64,000 nucleotides of DNA from Fodinicola acaciae. Lineage in GTDB: Bacteria > Actinomycetota > Actinomycetes > Mycobacteriales > HKI-0501. Under the pieces are notes generated by a model. That model did no database searches. It saw only the letters and a program-made list of their open reading frames with translations, and was not told the origin of the DNA. A program made the position numbers and the translations under genes. The stretch lies in NCBI RefSeq assembly GCF_010993745.1, contig NZ_WOTN01000004.1, forward strand, positions 682,001 to 746,000. Reading direction: 5' to 3'. Each line of letters opens with the position of its first letter. Positions within the stretch are counted from its first letter, which is position 1. Below are positions 34,623-43,515 of this stretch, in pieces.

Positions 34623-36319
34623 GACGTGGTGTCCCTGACGAGGTAGGTGTTTTTCAGCTTGGTGTGGTCAAACGGTCCGCCGCCCGGCGGAAAGACCCGC
34701 ACGCGTACGTCCGCCGAACTGGGGTCCTCGGCGAGCGACTGGGCGAAGTCGCGGGACACCTTCGCGAGGTGCCTGATCACGCCCGCACGGCAGGTTTCGC
34801 TGAGCTGGTCGCGTTGTTGCTGACCGAGCGGCTCACGCAGCTCGATGTTGACGACTGGCCGCGACTCGTGGTCGGTGGTCTCCACCAGTGAGAGGCAGAA
34901 GCGGTTGATGTGGTCGGCCAGCGGGTTTGCGTCGTACAGGCCGTATTCCACGTCCTGCGGATAGATGTTGGCCCCCATGTAGGAGATCGTGCTGTCGGCG
35001 CGGCCGAAGAGCAGGAGCAGCGGCAGCGTCATCCGCTCGGACCCAGTCGCCTTTTTGGCTTCTGCCCAGCGTTTCGGCTCTTTCTTCAGGATCCGTACGA
35101 CCTCCGCGTAGGAGAGCAGTGCCGCCTCGTCGCCGACGTTGTAGCGCAGTTTTGGCTGCAGCACGTGTGTCGAGGTGACCGTACAGAGGAGTTCGTTGCG
35201 GTCGTTGACTTCCAGGTAGGTGTCCAGCGGGTTGTACTGGAAAATCATCGGCAGCCGCTGCTCGTCGTCACCCAGCAACTCGGCGCGCAACCGCTGGTCG
35301 GTCATCAGTTGTTTGCGCAGCCACACGGTGAAACCCGTCTCGGCCCCCATGCCGATGGTCAGGTCGCTGGCGCCGAAGCAGGAGCGCACCGACACGAAAC
35401 GCTCGGTGAGATAGTCGCGCAACGCTTCGGTGAGTGCCTCACCGCCGACGACGCCGTGGATTTTGTACGCACTCCAGTCGAAACGCTCGGCGTCGAGACG
35501 GTCGCGCAGGTGCTTGAGAAACGGTGGATAGGCGGTGACGAGATAGTCGAAATCCGGGCCGAAATGGCGCAGCGTGTCGACGATCTTGTCCAGGTCGGGT
35601 CCGGTGTTCTTGACCATCGCCAGCCTCGTCATCGCGATGCCGGTGTTCGTACCGGTGGCCCAGGCGCCCATCGAAAACGCGTTGATCGCGAACGGCCGCC
35701 GTGCCGGGAAAACCAGGCTGGTGTAGCAGGCCGCGTTGCGATAGATCGAGGCCAGCTCGCGGCGTCCGCGGATCCAGTTGAACGGCCGCCCGGACGACCC
35801 GGACGACTCGTCGACCATCGTGCCGACCAGCTCCAGCCGGCCATCGCGACACCGGCTGGTCTCGTCGTACGCGACCACATAGTTGCGCTTGTTGGTCTCG
35901 TTTTCGTTGCAGTGCTTGACAAAATGCCGGTAGGCCGGGACGGTCAGCGCGGCCAGCCGGCGGGTCGCACGCGCGTGCGTACGCGCCACGCGGTCCAGCC
36001 ACGGCCGATAGCGGCGGACCAGCCGGCGCCAGATCGCCGGATGGATCGCGGACACCCGATAGCCGTAGGTCAGCGCGACGCAGAAGACCCGCAACGCCAA
36101 CACAGTGAGGTGCTCCAGCGGCGTACGCGGGTCGAGCGCCGGTGACTGCGCGACCGGCGCCTTGGCCGGCGCGGTGACCTCGCGGTTCACCTTGTCCCGA
36201 TAGGAGGACAGGCTGTTCGAGACCGTGTAGGCGGTCTGCGCCGGCAGGTCGACGGACCTGACGTTGGTGACCGCCTCGGCGATCAGGCTGTTGAGGGTGG
36301 GGATGAGCGACATCATCAT
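34619..36319 (-). CDS. PaaK-like adenylate-forming (phenylacetate-CoA ligase family) enzyme
   Basis: 566 aa from ATG 36319 (580 aa if ATG 36361 is used; neither has a convincing ribosome site). VDESSGSSGRPFNW is the ATP-phosphate loop; SCFGASDL corresponds to the YG-x-E/S block; LLFGRADSTISYMGANIYPQDVEYGL is the hinge region; TKLKNTYLV near the C-terminus carries the candidate catalytic lysine. It should adenylate a carboxylic acid and form a CoA thioester or amide. It is longer than PaaK (about 430) owing to a 130-residue N-terminal region with hydrophobic stretch LTVLALRVFCVALTYGY. First gene of the four-gene operon. Confidence 0.8.
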   Translation of the reverse strand: MMMSLIPTLNSLIAEAVTNVRSVDLPAQTAYTVSNSLSSYRDKVNREVTAPAKAPVAQSPALDPRTPLEHLTVLALRVFCVALTYGYRVSAIHPAIWRRLVRRYRPWLDRVARTHARATRRLAALTVPAYRHFVKHCNENETNKRNYVVAYDETSRCRDGRLELVGTMVDESSGSSGRPFNWIRGRRELASIYRNAACYTSLVFPARRPFAINAFSMGAWATGTNTGIAMTRLAMVKNTGPDLDKIVDTLRHFGPDFDYLVTAYPPFLKHLRDRLDAERFDWSAYKIHGVVGGEALTEALRDYLTERFVSVRSCFGASDLTIGMGAETGFTVWLRKQLMTDQRLRAELLGDDEQRLPMIFQYNPLDTYLEVNDRNELLCTVTSTHVLQPKLRYNVGDEAALLSYAEVVRILKKEPKRWAEAKKATGSERMTLPLLLLFGRADSTISYMGANIYPQDVEYGLYDANPLADHINRFCLSLVETTDHESRPVVNIELREPLGQQQRDQLSETCRAGVIRHLAKVSRDFAQSLAEDPSSADVRVRVFPPGGGPFDHTKLKNTYLVRDTTS

Positions 36320-36446
36320 GGGTTCCGGTGGTCTCGAGGCTGAGTGGCTGACGAGATCCATCCTTCGGCAGTGCGTTACTCACCAGTAGCGCCATAGTCC
36401 CCAGCCTTCGCTGAGTACTTTCCCTCAACCACCCAGCGCACCAGAC

Positions 36447-36471
36447 GACGCAATCGGATTCCGATTGCGTC
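36447..36471. repeat. Perfect 25-bp palindrome, family B copy 3
   Basis: GACGCAATCGGA and TCCGATTGCGTC pair perfectly around T36459. It has the same core as the copies at 18720 and 44793, here with shorter arms. It lies upstream of the ligase operon and downstream of the TrmB/LuxR-like gene, both on the minus strand. Confidence 0.88.
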
Positions 36472-36667
36472 CGCTGATGGCGGCTGACCTGCGGCTTTAT
36501 CGGCGCTGGTGACAATCGGACAGCGTGATTCCTGTCCGGTTGTCACTTTGTGGACCAGGTTTTCCGGAGAAATGGGCAACAAAGTTACATCCGGTGCACG
36601 ACCTCGGAGCGCAGCGCCGCGTGCCCGCAGGCCGCGCAGGTCAGGACGCAGGCAGCGACCGGGGCCG

Positions 36668-36690
36668 CGGTGGCGGCCCTGGCCGCCGCG
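36668..36690 (-). terminator. Possible GC-rich terminator of the TrmB/LuxR-like gene
   Basis: GGCGG-CCCTGG-CCGCC (36672-36687), extendable with a bulge to CGCGG...CCGCG, begins just past the stop of the regulator on the minus strand. There is no U-tract, so it is a weak call. Confidence 0.3.
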
Positions 36691-36693
36691 GGC

Positions 36694-37647
36694 TTAGAGC
36701 CAGCCGCGGCGGGCCGCCTGTAGTCCGGCCTGGAAGCGGGTCTGCGCGCCGAGGTCGGCCATGATCTCGCGCAGGTGGCGTTGCACCGTACGCGGATGCC
36801 AGCCGAGGTGCCGGCCGATCGCCTCGTCGGTGAGGCCGGCGGCGAGCAGGCTGAGCAGCTGCCGGTCGTTCGTCGAGCGGGTACGGTCGCCGGGCTCTAC
36901 CAGGCCGTCCTCGAACCGCACCGGCACCGCGGTCGTCCAGATCGCCTCGAAGAGCGCGATCAGCGTGTCCAGCAGTGACGACGAGTGGATCACCAGCGCG
37001 CTGTCGCTGCTGGTCGGCCCCAGCGAGATCAGGCCGAGCGAGTTGTCGGCGATGAACATCTTGACGGGTACGTCGCTGGCGACCCGCGCCTCCTCGCCCT
37101 GCGCGGCGAAGGACTGCGCGGCGGTGAGCCGGCCAGGAAGGTCGAGGCCGGCGGGGTCATACACGGTGCGATAGCGGATGCCGCGTGCCAGCGCCTCTTC
37201 CTCGGCCTCGTTGGTGAGGCCACCGCCGTACGGCGGCCGGTCGAAAACGCGCACCTGCTCGGTCGCCGCACGCTGCACCTGGCGCCAGCGCTGCAGCACG
37301 GCATCGGAGGACGTCACGACCTCGACGATCTCCTCCGGCCGGATCGTCATCTGCCGAGCGTGATAGCGCTCCATCAGGCTCTTCGCGGTCAGCCGCACCT
37401 GTTGCAGCTCGCGCTCCGCCGACCGTACGAGCACCTCCAGCGCCACGTCCGGCGGCGCCGGCTGATAGCGCAGCGGCCGGCCGGACAGCCGCGACACCAG
37501 CCCCTTGCCTTCCAGCGCGGTCAACGCGAGCGGCACGGTGTCTCCTGGCACGCGGTCGCGCAGCTCGGCAACCGTCGCCGGAGACTCGTCCAGCAGCGCG
37601 AGGTAGGTCGCCTGTTCGGTCTCGGTCAGGCCTATCGCGTCGAGCAC
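36694..37647 (-). CDS. Transcription regulator with TrmB-like N-terminal and LuxR-type C-terminal HTH
   Basis: 317 aa. Residues 1-70 form a winged helix of TrmB type (LTETEQATYLALLDESPATVAELRDRV, then GLVSRLSGRPLRYQP). A middle effector-like domain follows (about 110-245). The last 60 residues form a LuxR-class HTH (LLSLLAAGLTDEAIGRHLGWHPRTVQRHL). This architecture is common in actinomycetes and usually regulates an adjacent or distant pathway in response to an unknown ligand. ATG 37647 is used. It is divergent from the histidine kinase at 37959. Confidence 0.85.
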   Translation of the reverse strand: MLDAIGLTETEQATYLALLDESPATVAELRDRVPGDTVPLALTALEGKGLVSRLSGRPLRYQPAPPDVALEVLVRSAERELQQVRLTAKSLMERYHARQMTIRPEEIVEVVTSSDAVLQRWRQVQRAATEQVRVFDRPPYGGGLTNEAEEEALARGIRYRTVYDPAGLDLPGRLTAAQSFAAQGEEARVASDVPVKMFIADNSLGLISLGPTSSDSALVIHSSSLLDTLIALFEAIWTTAVPVRFEDGLVEPGDRTRSTNDRQLLSLLAAGLTDEAIGRHLGWHPRTVQRHLREIMADLGAQTRFQAGLQAARRGWL

Positions 37648-37958
37648 CGTCGCTCCTGTCCGGATACGTGCCGATTGCTCTTGTCGTGTTCACGGCAATG
37701 TCGGGAAATACATCATGCCGGCTCTTTCCCGGCGGTGGAGGGGAATGCCAGCCTGAAGTCGCCGGCGACCAGATGGGGGCCGCGCGCGGGGCGCCGACCA
37801 GCCAAGAAGCGGCGCCCAGCGCAGCCAACGTTTTCGGCCACCCATCGGCTGGTCAACGAGCGCGGCGGTGGCATCGGTCCCCACCCCCAGGTCACCGCCG
37901 CGCTTGTAGCGCCTCCGTCACCCCCCGACTACCAACCGCCATCGTGGCCGGTGGCAGC
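37648..37958. other. 311-bp divergent intergenic region
   Basis: It separates the TrmB/LuxR-like regulator and the histidine kinase. No gene is supported; the kinase frame is open through it, but that translation is low-complexity and lacks the expected membrane start. Promoters for both genes should lie here. AT-richer sequence occurs near 37670-37710 (GTTCACGGCAATGTCGGG, AAATACATCATG), closest to the regulator. Confidence 0.5.
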
Positions 37959-39167
37959 ATGTCCGTCGTGAGCGGGTTTCTCCCACCCGGACTGGCCGCC
38001 GCGACGCCGATGCTGCTGGCTGGCGCCGCGATGGCACTCGGGCTGGTGGTGCTCTGCCTGGTCGTGGTGATGATCGTCCGCTGCCGGCGGCCACCAAAGC
38101 TCACCGAGCGGGAGCTCGGCCATCAGGTCCTGCACACCGCGAGTCTGCTGGCCACCGCGTTGCGCGGTGGGCTCACGCAGGCGACCGCGCAGCGCGCTCT
38201 GCCGTACGTGGCGACCCTGCTCGGCGGCGAGGCCGTCGCGCTGGCGGATCGGGACGGCGTGCTGGCCTGGTACGGCACCGGCGAGAGCGAGCACGCCACG
38301 GCGGTCGCGAGTCTCTGTGCGGCGGCGGCGACCCACAACCGTACGAAGACCGCCAAGCTCAGCTGTCCGGATCGCCGGTGTCCGCTGACCGCCGCGGTGG
38401 CCGTGCCGCTGGAGCGGTCCGGCCGGACGGTCGGCGCACTCGTCGTGGGCGTGAGCGCGCAGCTCAACGACGGCCTCACGCTGGCGGTGGAGGAGGCGGC
38501 GCGGTGGATCTCCGCGCAGCTCGGTTTCGCCGACGCCGACCGGCAGGCCAAGGCGCTCGCGCGTGCCGAGGTCCGCGCGCTGCGCGCACAGATCAGTCCG
38601 CATTTCGTCTACAACGCGCTGTCGGCGATCGCGTCCTTCGTACGCACCGATCCCGATCGAGCACGGGAGCTGATCGAGGAGTTCGCCGAGTTCACCCGCT
38701 ACAGCTTCCGGTCGCACGGCGACTTCACCACGCTCGCCGAGGAGCTGCGCTCGATCGACCGCTATCTGCTGATCGAGCGCGCCCGGTTCGGCCGCCGGCT
38801 GCAGGTGCGGATGCAGGTGGCGCCGCAGGTGCTCGGCGTCGCCGTACCCTTCCTGTGCCTGCAGCCGTTGGTGGAGAACGCGATCCGGCACGGCCTGTCG
38901 GCCAAGCGCGGCATCGGCACCATCACCATCATCGCCTCGGACGACGGCACCGACTGCCTGCTGTCGGTGGAGGACGACGGGGTCGGCATGAACGCCGCCG
39001 AGCTCGACCTGCCGGACACCTCCGGTGACATCGGGGACCATGTCGGCATGGCAAACGTCGACATCCGGTTGCGATCCATGTACGGCGACGGCTATGGCCT
39101 GCGGATCGACACCGCACTCGGGGTCGGCACGCGGGTCAGCATGCGAGTGCCGCGAGGTCAGTTATGA
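37959..39167 (+). CDS. LytS/YehU-type sensor histidine kinase
   Basis: 402 aa. One membrane segment (about residues 17-40), a GAF-like sensor region (about 50-190, with cysteines C136 and C141 in LSCPDRRCPLT) and the His_kinase core with QISPHFVYNAL (phospho-acceptor H215). The ATPase part shows FLCLQPLVENAIRHGL and EDDGVGMN. It lacks the five-helix 5TM domain of classical LytS. ATG 37959 was chosen because the membrane segment begins there. Its stop overlaps the response-regulator start, forming a two-component pair. Confidence 0.92.
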   Translation: MSVVSGFLPPGLAAATPMLLAGAAMALGLVVLCLVVVMIVRCRRPPKLTERELGHQVLHTASLLATALRGGLTQATAQRALPYVATLLGGEAVALADRDGVLAWYGTGESEHATAVASLCAAAATHNRTKTAKLSCPDRRCPLTAAVAVPLERSGRTVGALVVGVSAQLNDGLTLAVEEAARWISAQLGFADADRQAKALARAEVRALRAQISPHFVYNALSAIASFVRTDPDRARELIEEFAEFTRYSFRSHGDFTTLAEELRSIDRYLLIERARFGRRLQVRMQVAPQVLGVAVPFLCLQPLVENAIRHGLSAKRGIGTITIIASDDGTDCLLSVEDDGVGMNAAELDLPDTSGDIGDHVGMANVDIRLRSMYGDGYGLRIDTALGVGTRVSMRVPRGQL

Positions 39168-39892
39168 GCGAGGGGTTACGGACGCTGGCGGTCGACGACG
39201 AGCCTCCGCAGCTGGACGAGCTGGCGTATCTGCTCGGCGCCGACCCCAGGGTCTCGTCGGTGGCGGTCGCCGGCGACGCCGTACAGGCGCTGCGGCTGCT
39301 CCGCGACGAAGGCATCGACGCGGTGTTCCTGGACATCCGGATGCCGGGGTTGGACGGCCTGGAGCTGGCCAGGGTCCTGCGCCGGTTCGCCCGGCCGCCG
39401 GCGGTGGTTTTCGTGACAGCGCATGAGGAAAAGGCGGCCGACGCGTTTCAGCTCGGTGCCGTCGACTATCTGCTCAAGCCGGTACGCGCCGACCGGTTGG
39501 CCGAGGCGTTGCGGCGGGTCGCGGCGGCGCGTGACGACGAGGCCGAGGTGTCGACGGCCGAGCCGCGCGAGGAGGTCATCGCGGTCGAGCTCGGCGGCGT
39601 GACCAGGATGATCAGCCGCTCGTCGGTGCGCTGGGTCGAGGCACACGGCGACTATGCGCGGCTGCACACCGGCGATGGTTCGCACCTGATCCGTACGCCG
39701 CTGAGCGCTCTCGCCGACCGGTGGTCGGACGCCGGTTTCGTCCGCATCCACCGGTCGTACGTGGTGGCGCTGTCGGCCATCAGCGAGCTGCGGTCGACCG
39801 ACTCCGGCTATGTGGTGGTGGTCGACGAGCTGCCGCTGCCGGTCAGCCGCCGGCACAGCCGGGCCGTACGCGACCGGCTGGTCGGCTACTGA
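39164..39892 (+). CDS. LytTR-family response regulator
   Basis: 242 aa. Receiver domain with VDDE (11-13 acidic pair), phospho-acceptor D57 in FLDIRMPG, and LLKPV. The LytTR DNA-binding domain occupies about residues 135-242 (SVRWVEAHGDYARLHT, FVRIHRSYVVAL). ATG 39164 overlaps the kinase stop (ATGA). LytTR proteins bind pairs of 9-bp direct repeats; such a pair lies immediately after this gene at 39893-39922. Confidence 0.95.
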   Translation: MSEGLRTLAVDDEPPQLDELAYLLGADPRVSSVAVAGDAVQALRLLRDEGIDAVFLDIRMPGLDGLELARVLRRFARPPAVVFVTAHEEKAADAFQLGAVDYLLKPVRADRLAEALRRVAAARDDEAEVSTAEPREEVIAVELGGVTRMISRSSVRWVEAHGDYARLHTGDGSHLIRTPLSALADRWSDAGFVRIHRSYVVALSAISELRSTDSGYVVVVDELPLPVSRRHSRAVRDRLVGY

Positions 39893-39922
39893 GCCGTTAA
39901 GAAGCCGTCAACCACGGTTAAG
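39893..39922 (+). promoter_or_regulatory. LytTR-type tandem binding site
   Basis: GCCGTTAAG (39893-39901) and ACGGTTAAG (39914-39922) are direct repeats separated by exactly 12 bp, 21 bp start to start, the spacing described for AgrA/LytTR sites (consensus near ACNGTTAAG). The repeats begin 1 bp after the response regulator stop and lie upstream of a weak promoter (-10-like TACGGT, 39962-39967) for the next gene, as an activator site would. Confidence 0.75.
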
Positions 39923-39973
39923 AACGCGTAAGCGACCGGTCTGAGCAGTGGTTTCCGGTCGTACGGTCGAACC

Positions 39974-40327
39974 GTGACCGCCAGTCCGTACGCACCTCAC
40001 CCGCGGCGCGACAGCCTGCGCTGGGAATTCGGCATGGCGGTGGGGTTCGCCGCCTGCCTCGGCGCCACCGCCGTGCTGAGCCAGCTCGCCTCGTCCGCGC
40101 CGTGGTGGCTGCTGGCCGCCGGCATGGGTCTGGTGCTGCTGGTCGTCAGCCGTCACCAGAGTCTCGGCGCGGCCGCCTTCACCGGCCTGATCGGCTGGCT
40201 CTGCACCGAAGGCTTCCTGCTCGGTCGTGACGGCGAGCTGCGATGGCACGGCCTGATCGACGTGATCCTGTTGGTGATCGCGCTGGCCCTGGCGACCGCC
40301 GTGCCGCTGCTGCGTCGGCGTTCCTAG
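39974..40327 (+). CDS. Small membrane protein downstream of LytTR site
   Basis: 117 aa with four hydrophobic segments (about 20-38, 44-60, 64-80, 94-112) and basic ends. No family recognised. GTG 39974 has no ribosome site; TACGGT 7 bases ahead suggests a leaderless message. The LytTR direct repeats upstream suggest it is the main local target of the LytS/LytTR pair, analogous in context to LrgA/CidA-like or transporter targets, though its sequence is not one of those. Its stop overlaps the convergent lipoprotein stop. Confidence 0.7.
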   Translation: MTASPYAPHPRRDSLRWEFGMAVGFAACLGATAVLSQLASSAPWWLLAAGMGLVLLVVSRHQSLGAAAFTGLIGWLCTEGFLLGRDGELRWHGLIDVILLVIALALATAVPLLRRRS

Positions 40328-40989
40328 GGTTTGTGGTTGGACCAGGCCTGGCAGCTGGCCGCGAACGCCGACGTGACGGCCTTGTCGGCCTTCGGTGCGT
40401 AGGTCGTCACCTTCCAGCGCGGCGGACCATCGTCCGTACGCTCACCGACCAGCGTGAGCGACTCGACGCTGGCTCGATCACCGTGCCGCGGCGCCGCCGG
40501 TTTTCCGTCGCTGTCCCACCAGCCGATGTCTCGGCAGACCGGGACGACCACGGTGCCGGTCGCCTGCCGCACCGGCGTGTCCAGCCAGATCCACAGCGGT
40601 CCGAGCGCCAGCCGGCCGGACGGCTTCGCGCTGTCCCAGACCGAATGAGCGACCTGTCGCGCGGTCCCCGTGCTGACCGCGTCGATCAGCGGGACGAGCG
40701 GCTTCACGTCGGTGGAGCTGGCCAGCACCTCGTTGAGCGACAGGAATCGCCGAGCGGCCTGCACCACCGGATCGTCCTGCCTGGCGAGCCGCCAGCTGAT
40801 CGGTACGCGCGCGCTGCCGTTCAGCGGGATCTTCGCCAGCAGCTGGTCCTGGCTGAGGCCAGGCGATGCCGACGTTGAGCTCGTCGCGGTCGGTGGCTGG
40901 CCGCCGCCGGAGCCGGTGCAGCCGGCGACAGCCAGCGTGGCGGCAGACAGCACTGCCACCACGCCGTTGCGCAAAGCCAGCCGGGACAT
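40324..40989 (-). CDS. Uncharacterised lipoprotein at the end of the ESX substrate operon
   Basis: 221 aa. MSRLALRNG, a hydrophobic core and VAGC give a lipoprotein signal with C24, followed by a Ser/Thr/Gly linker (TGSGGGQPPTATSSTSAS). The mature domain contains WDSAKPSGRLALGPLWIWLDTPV and ends WKVTTYAPKADKAVTSAFAASCQAW. Function unknown. ATG 40989 (GTG 40995 possible) lies 20 bp after the stop of the 830-aa gene, so it is probably co-transcribed with the ESX-like genes and may be an accessory of that system. Confidence 0.75.
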   Translation of the reverse strand: MSRLALRNGVVAVLSAATLAVAGCTGSGGGQPPTATSSTSASPGLSQDQLLAKIPLNGSARVPISWRLARQDDPVVQAARRFLSLNEVLASSTDVKPLVPLIDAVSTGTARQVAHSVWDSAKPSGRLALGPLWIWLDTPVRQATGTVVVPVCRDIGWWDSDGKPAAPRHGDRASVESLTLVGERTDDGPPRWKVTTYAPKADKAVTSAFAASCQAWSNHKP

Positions 40990-41009
40990 CCGCACGATCG
41001 TATCGCTGG

Positions 41010-43502
41010 CTACTTCGCCTCCCACTTGTTGAGCTCGTCGCCGGCGTGGCCGAACGCACCCTCGTACGAGTCGCCGACGCCGGACCGCGCCGAGCCCTGA
41101 CCCTGCAGCGGTCCGTGCGGATCCTTCAGCTGGTATTCCCAGGCACTCCAGTCCTGCGCGCTCCACTCGGTCATCGGCTTGCGGTGGTGGGTATGTGGAT
41201 CGATCAGGCTGTCCGGGATCTGGCTGTCGGAGGCGTTCCGGTAGACGGCCGCCGAGTAGGCGGTCTCGACGGAGTTCCGGCTGTCGATCTGCAGCGCGCC
41301 GGCGTCGTAGTTGGCCTGGCCGGTGGAGTCGTGCTTCAGCGAGTTGGCCACCTCGTCGGCGATCTTGCCGTACGCGTAGCTGACCGCGTCGCCGGCGACC
41401 GGGATCTTTCCGATCGCCTTGTTGGCGATCAGGCCGACGACCTCCTTGGTGTTGGCGACCTGGTCGTTGTGGACCTTGTCGTCGTCGCCGAGGGTCTTGT
41501 GATGTGCCGTGACCGCACCGAAGTCCAGGTCGCCGTACACGTGTGAGAGGCCGGTCGTGACGTTGCCGACGCCGGGGTTGCCGTCCGCGTGGACGTGGCC
41601 GTGCAGGTAGGAGTCGTAGCCGATGCCGGCGTAGGTGATCGCCGAGGCGGCGACCTGGTTGTACGCGTCCTTGTCCTTGCCGACGTCGGCGAGGACGAGG
41701 TCGAGCGCGTGCTTGTCGAAGTACGGCACGTTCTGCTGGATCCCCGGCGTGTACGGGTCGGCGTCGCCGGTCTTCGGGTCGACCGCCTGGTGCGGATCGC
41801 CGCCGTCCAGCGTGTCGAAGACGCCGTTCATGTTGTACGCCAGGATGTGTCCGACCGAGTCCCGGATCGACGGCGGCACCACGTCCACGTCGCTGAACGG
41901 ATGGCTGCCGCCGTGGTGCTCCGGGTCGGTGACCTTCTCGTCGTGGCCGAGTTCCCAGACGATCGACTCGGTCAGCTGCTTGGAGGCGGCGTCCTGGTCG
42001 GTCTTGGTGACCGCGTTGTCCAGGACCTCACCCAAGGTGTTCAAGCCGGCCGAGGAGTAGTCCTTGTGGTCGAGGTGCCACATGGTGTCGTGCTGCGCCG
42101 GCTGCAGGTCCAGCGGCCAGTCGCGGTCGGTCAGCAGGTAGTCGACCAGCGGCAGCCGCGGCTGGTCGTGGCCGTCGAACAGCTCCTCGTGGGTGAACCA
42201 CTGCTTGGCCACGTTCGGATCGTCGTTCTTGAAGGCGGTCATCAGGCCGGCGACCGGATCGAAGCCGCCGGGTACGCCGTCGGCGTAGCCGTTGACCCAG
42301 TTCATCCGCAGGCCGGCGCCGGCCAGGCTGTGCGTCCACACCTTCGAGCCGCCGTGGTCGCGCTCGAACTGGATCATGTCGTCGCCGACCCAGCCGAGAA
42401 AGTCGCCGCCGAACTTCGCGTCCTTGTTGTTGGTCGACAGCAGCGTGCCGAGCGCCTGGTAGCCGTAGATGTTCCAGCGCTCCGGCTGGTCCGGCTGACC
42501 CAGCTCGACCTTGCCTCGCGCGGCCTTGGTGAGGTCGCCGACCCAGTCCCAGGAGACCTGATTGCGGCCGCCGGGGTTTCTGGTGGCGGTGGCCAGCACG
42601 GCGCCGAGTCCGGACTGGACCGAGCCCATCAGCGCGGCGAGCTGCTTGCGCGAGTCGGTGTCCTGTTCGGTGCCTTCGTCACGCTGGAACGAGGCGACCC
42701 GAGCGGTGAGCTGCAGCAGGCCGACGGCGCCGACCTCGTTCAGGAACTTGGTCGCGAAGGCCGGGTCGGTCTGGTTCTTGAGCAGCGCGTTGAGCTGGTC
42801 CAGATCGGCCTTGTTCGGCACGTAGTGCGGTCCGTTGATCTTCTTCGCCAGCACGGCCGCCTGGTGTGCGAGGCGTTCCATCTCCTGCTGGTGCCACTCG
42901 GCCGGATAGACGGTGAAGACGCCTGGAGTGCTGGGGATCGCGCCGACCGACCGCGCCAGCTTGACGTTGGCGTCGGTCGGGCCGTCCTTGAACATGCCGG
43001 CCACCGCGGTCGCGCCGTTGACGATGAAGTTGTTGTACGCCGTGTACCACTTGGTGTCGGCGCCGCTGGTCGCGTTGGCCTTGGCGGTGTTGATCTGGTC
43101 GTCCGTCGGCGGCTTGCCGTTGTCGCCTTTCGCGCCGTAATGGCCGTCCGAACCGGCCGCTTTGGTGAGCGCGGCGGAGATCTTGTCGACCTCACTGTTG
43201 AAGGACTCGACCTGGTGGGCCCAGTAGTTCAGCGGAACCGCGGCCCAGGCGAGCTTCGAGCTGAGGTCGTGCGCGCTCTTGCGTACCGGCTCAGGCGCCG
43301 ACCGCAGCTCCGGTGCGGCGATGCCGTCCCAGTTGTCGGTCGCCGGGTTGAAGGCCGCGTCGGTGACGGCCTTCTGGTCGATCGCCTTGCCGGCGTCGGT
43401 CACCAGCTTGGTCGCGTGCGTACGGATGTCGCCTGGCTTGGCCGGATGTTTCTGCAGCGGGCCGAGGCCGCCGCCACCGCCATCCGCAACGGGTCGGACC
43501 AT
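41010..43502 (-). CDS. Large ESX-associated protein (830 aa), WXG-like N-terminus
   Basis: 830 aa, no signal peptide. The N-terminal 150 residues are helical with spaced W-x-x-x patterns (WAAVPLNYWAHQVESFNSEVDKI) like a long WXG/LXG hairpin. The rest is rich in Asp, Asn, Gly and aromatic residues. A hydrophobic stretch near 715-745 (GLIANKAIGKIPVAGDAVSYAYG) resembles a glycine-zipper-like segment. It ends EWSAQDWSAWEYQLKDPHGP. It is organised like the 850-aa protein at 61439. Proteins of this kind sit beside ESX genes in filamentous actinomycetes (possibly DUF6571-like) and are candidate secreted substrates. ATG 43502 has AAGGAG upstream. No toxin motif recognised. Confidence 0.75.
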   Translation of the reverse strand: MVRPVADGGGGGLGPLQKHPAKPGDIRTHATKLVTDAGKAIDQKAVTDAAFNPATDNWDGIAAPELRSAPEPVRKSAHDLSSKLAWAAVPLNYWAHQVESFNSEVDKISAALTKAAGSDGHYGAKGDNGKPPTDDQINTAKANATSGADTKWYTAYNNFIVNGATAVAGMFKDGPTDANVKLARSVGAIPSTPGVFTVYPAEWHQQEMERLAHQAAVLAKKINGPHYVPNKADLDQLNALLKNQTDPAFATKFLNEVGAVGLLQLTARVASFQRDEGTEQDTDSRKQLAALMGSVQSGLGAVLATATRNPGGRNQVSWDWVGDLTKAARGKVELGQPDQPERWNIYGYQALGTLLSTNNKDAKFGGDFLGWVGDDMIQFERDHGGSKVWTHSLAGAGLRMNWVNGYADGVPGGFDPVAGLMTAFKNDDPNVAKQWFTHEELFDGHDQPRLPLVDYLLTDRDWPLDLQPAQHDTMWHLDHKDYSSAGLNTLGEVLDNAVTKTDQDAASKQLTESIVWELGHDEKVTDPEHHGGSHPFSDVDVVPPSIRDSVGHILAYNMNGVFDTLDGGDPHQAVDPKTGDADPYTPGIQQNVPYFDKHALDLVLADVGKDKDAYNQVAASAITYAGIGYDSYLHGHVHADGNPGVGNVTTGLSHVYGDLDFGAVTAHHKTLGDDDKVHNDQVANTKEVVGLIANKAIGKIPVAGDAVSYAYGKIADEVANSLKHDSTGQANYDAGALQIDSRNSVETAYSAAVYRNASDSQIPDSLIDPHTHHRKPMTEWSAQDWSAWEYQLKDPHGPLQGQGSARSGVGDSYEGAFGHAGDELNKWEAK

Positions 43503-43515
43503 CGTTGCCGCTCCT

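Larger units (their letters stand above)
36362..36693. other. 332-bp intergenic region
   Basis: No gene is supported. It contains the upstream region of the ligase operon, a family B palindrome (36447-36471), and a GC-rich stem near 36668-36690 after the end of the regulator gene. Short frames here are low-complexity Arg/Pro/Gly translations and were discarded. Confidence 0.55.

Noticed and set aside
36509..36764. Short plus-strand frames in the gap before the TrmB/LuxR-like gene
   Set aside because: Arg/Pro/Gly low-complexity translation of a GC-rich stem; no start signal.
41010..43502. A polymorphic toxin domain in the C-terminus of the 830-aa protein
   Set aside because: I could not see nuclease, ADP-ribosyltransferase or other toxin motifs, and no immunity-like gene follows; the downstream gene is a lipoprotein.
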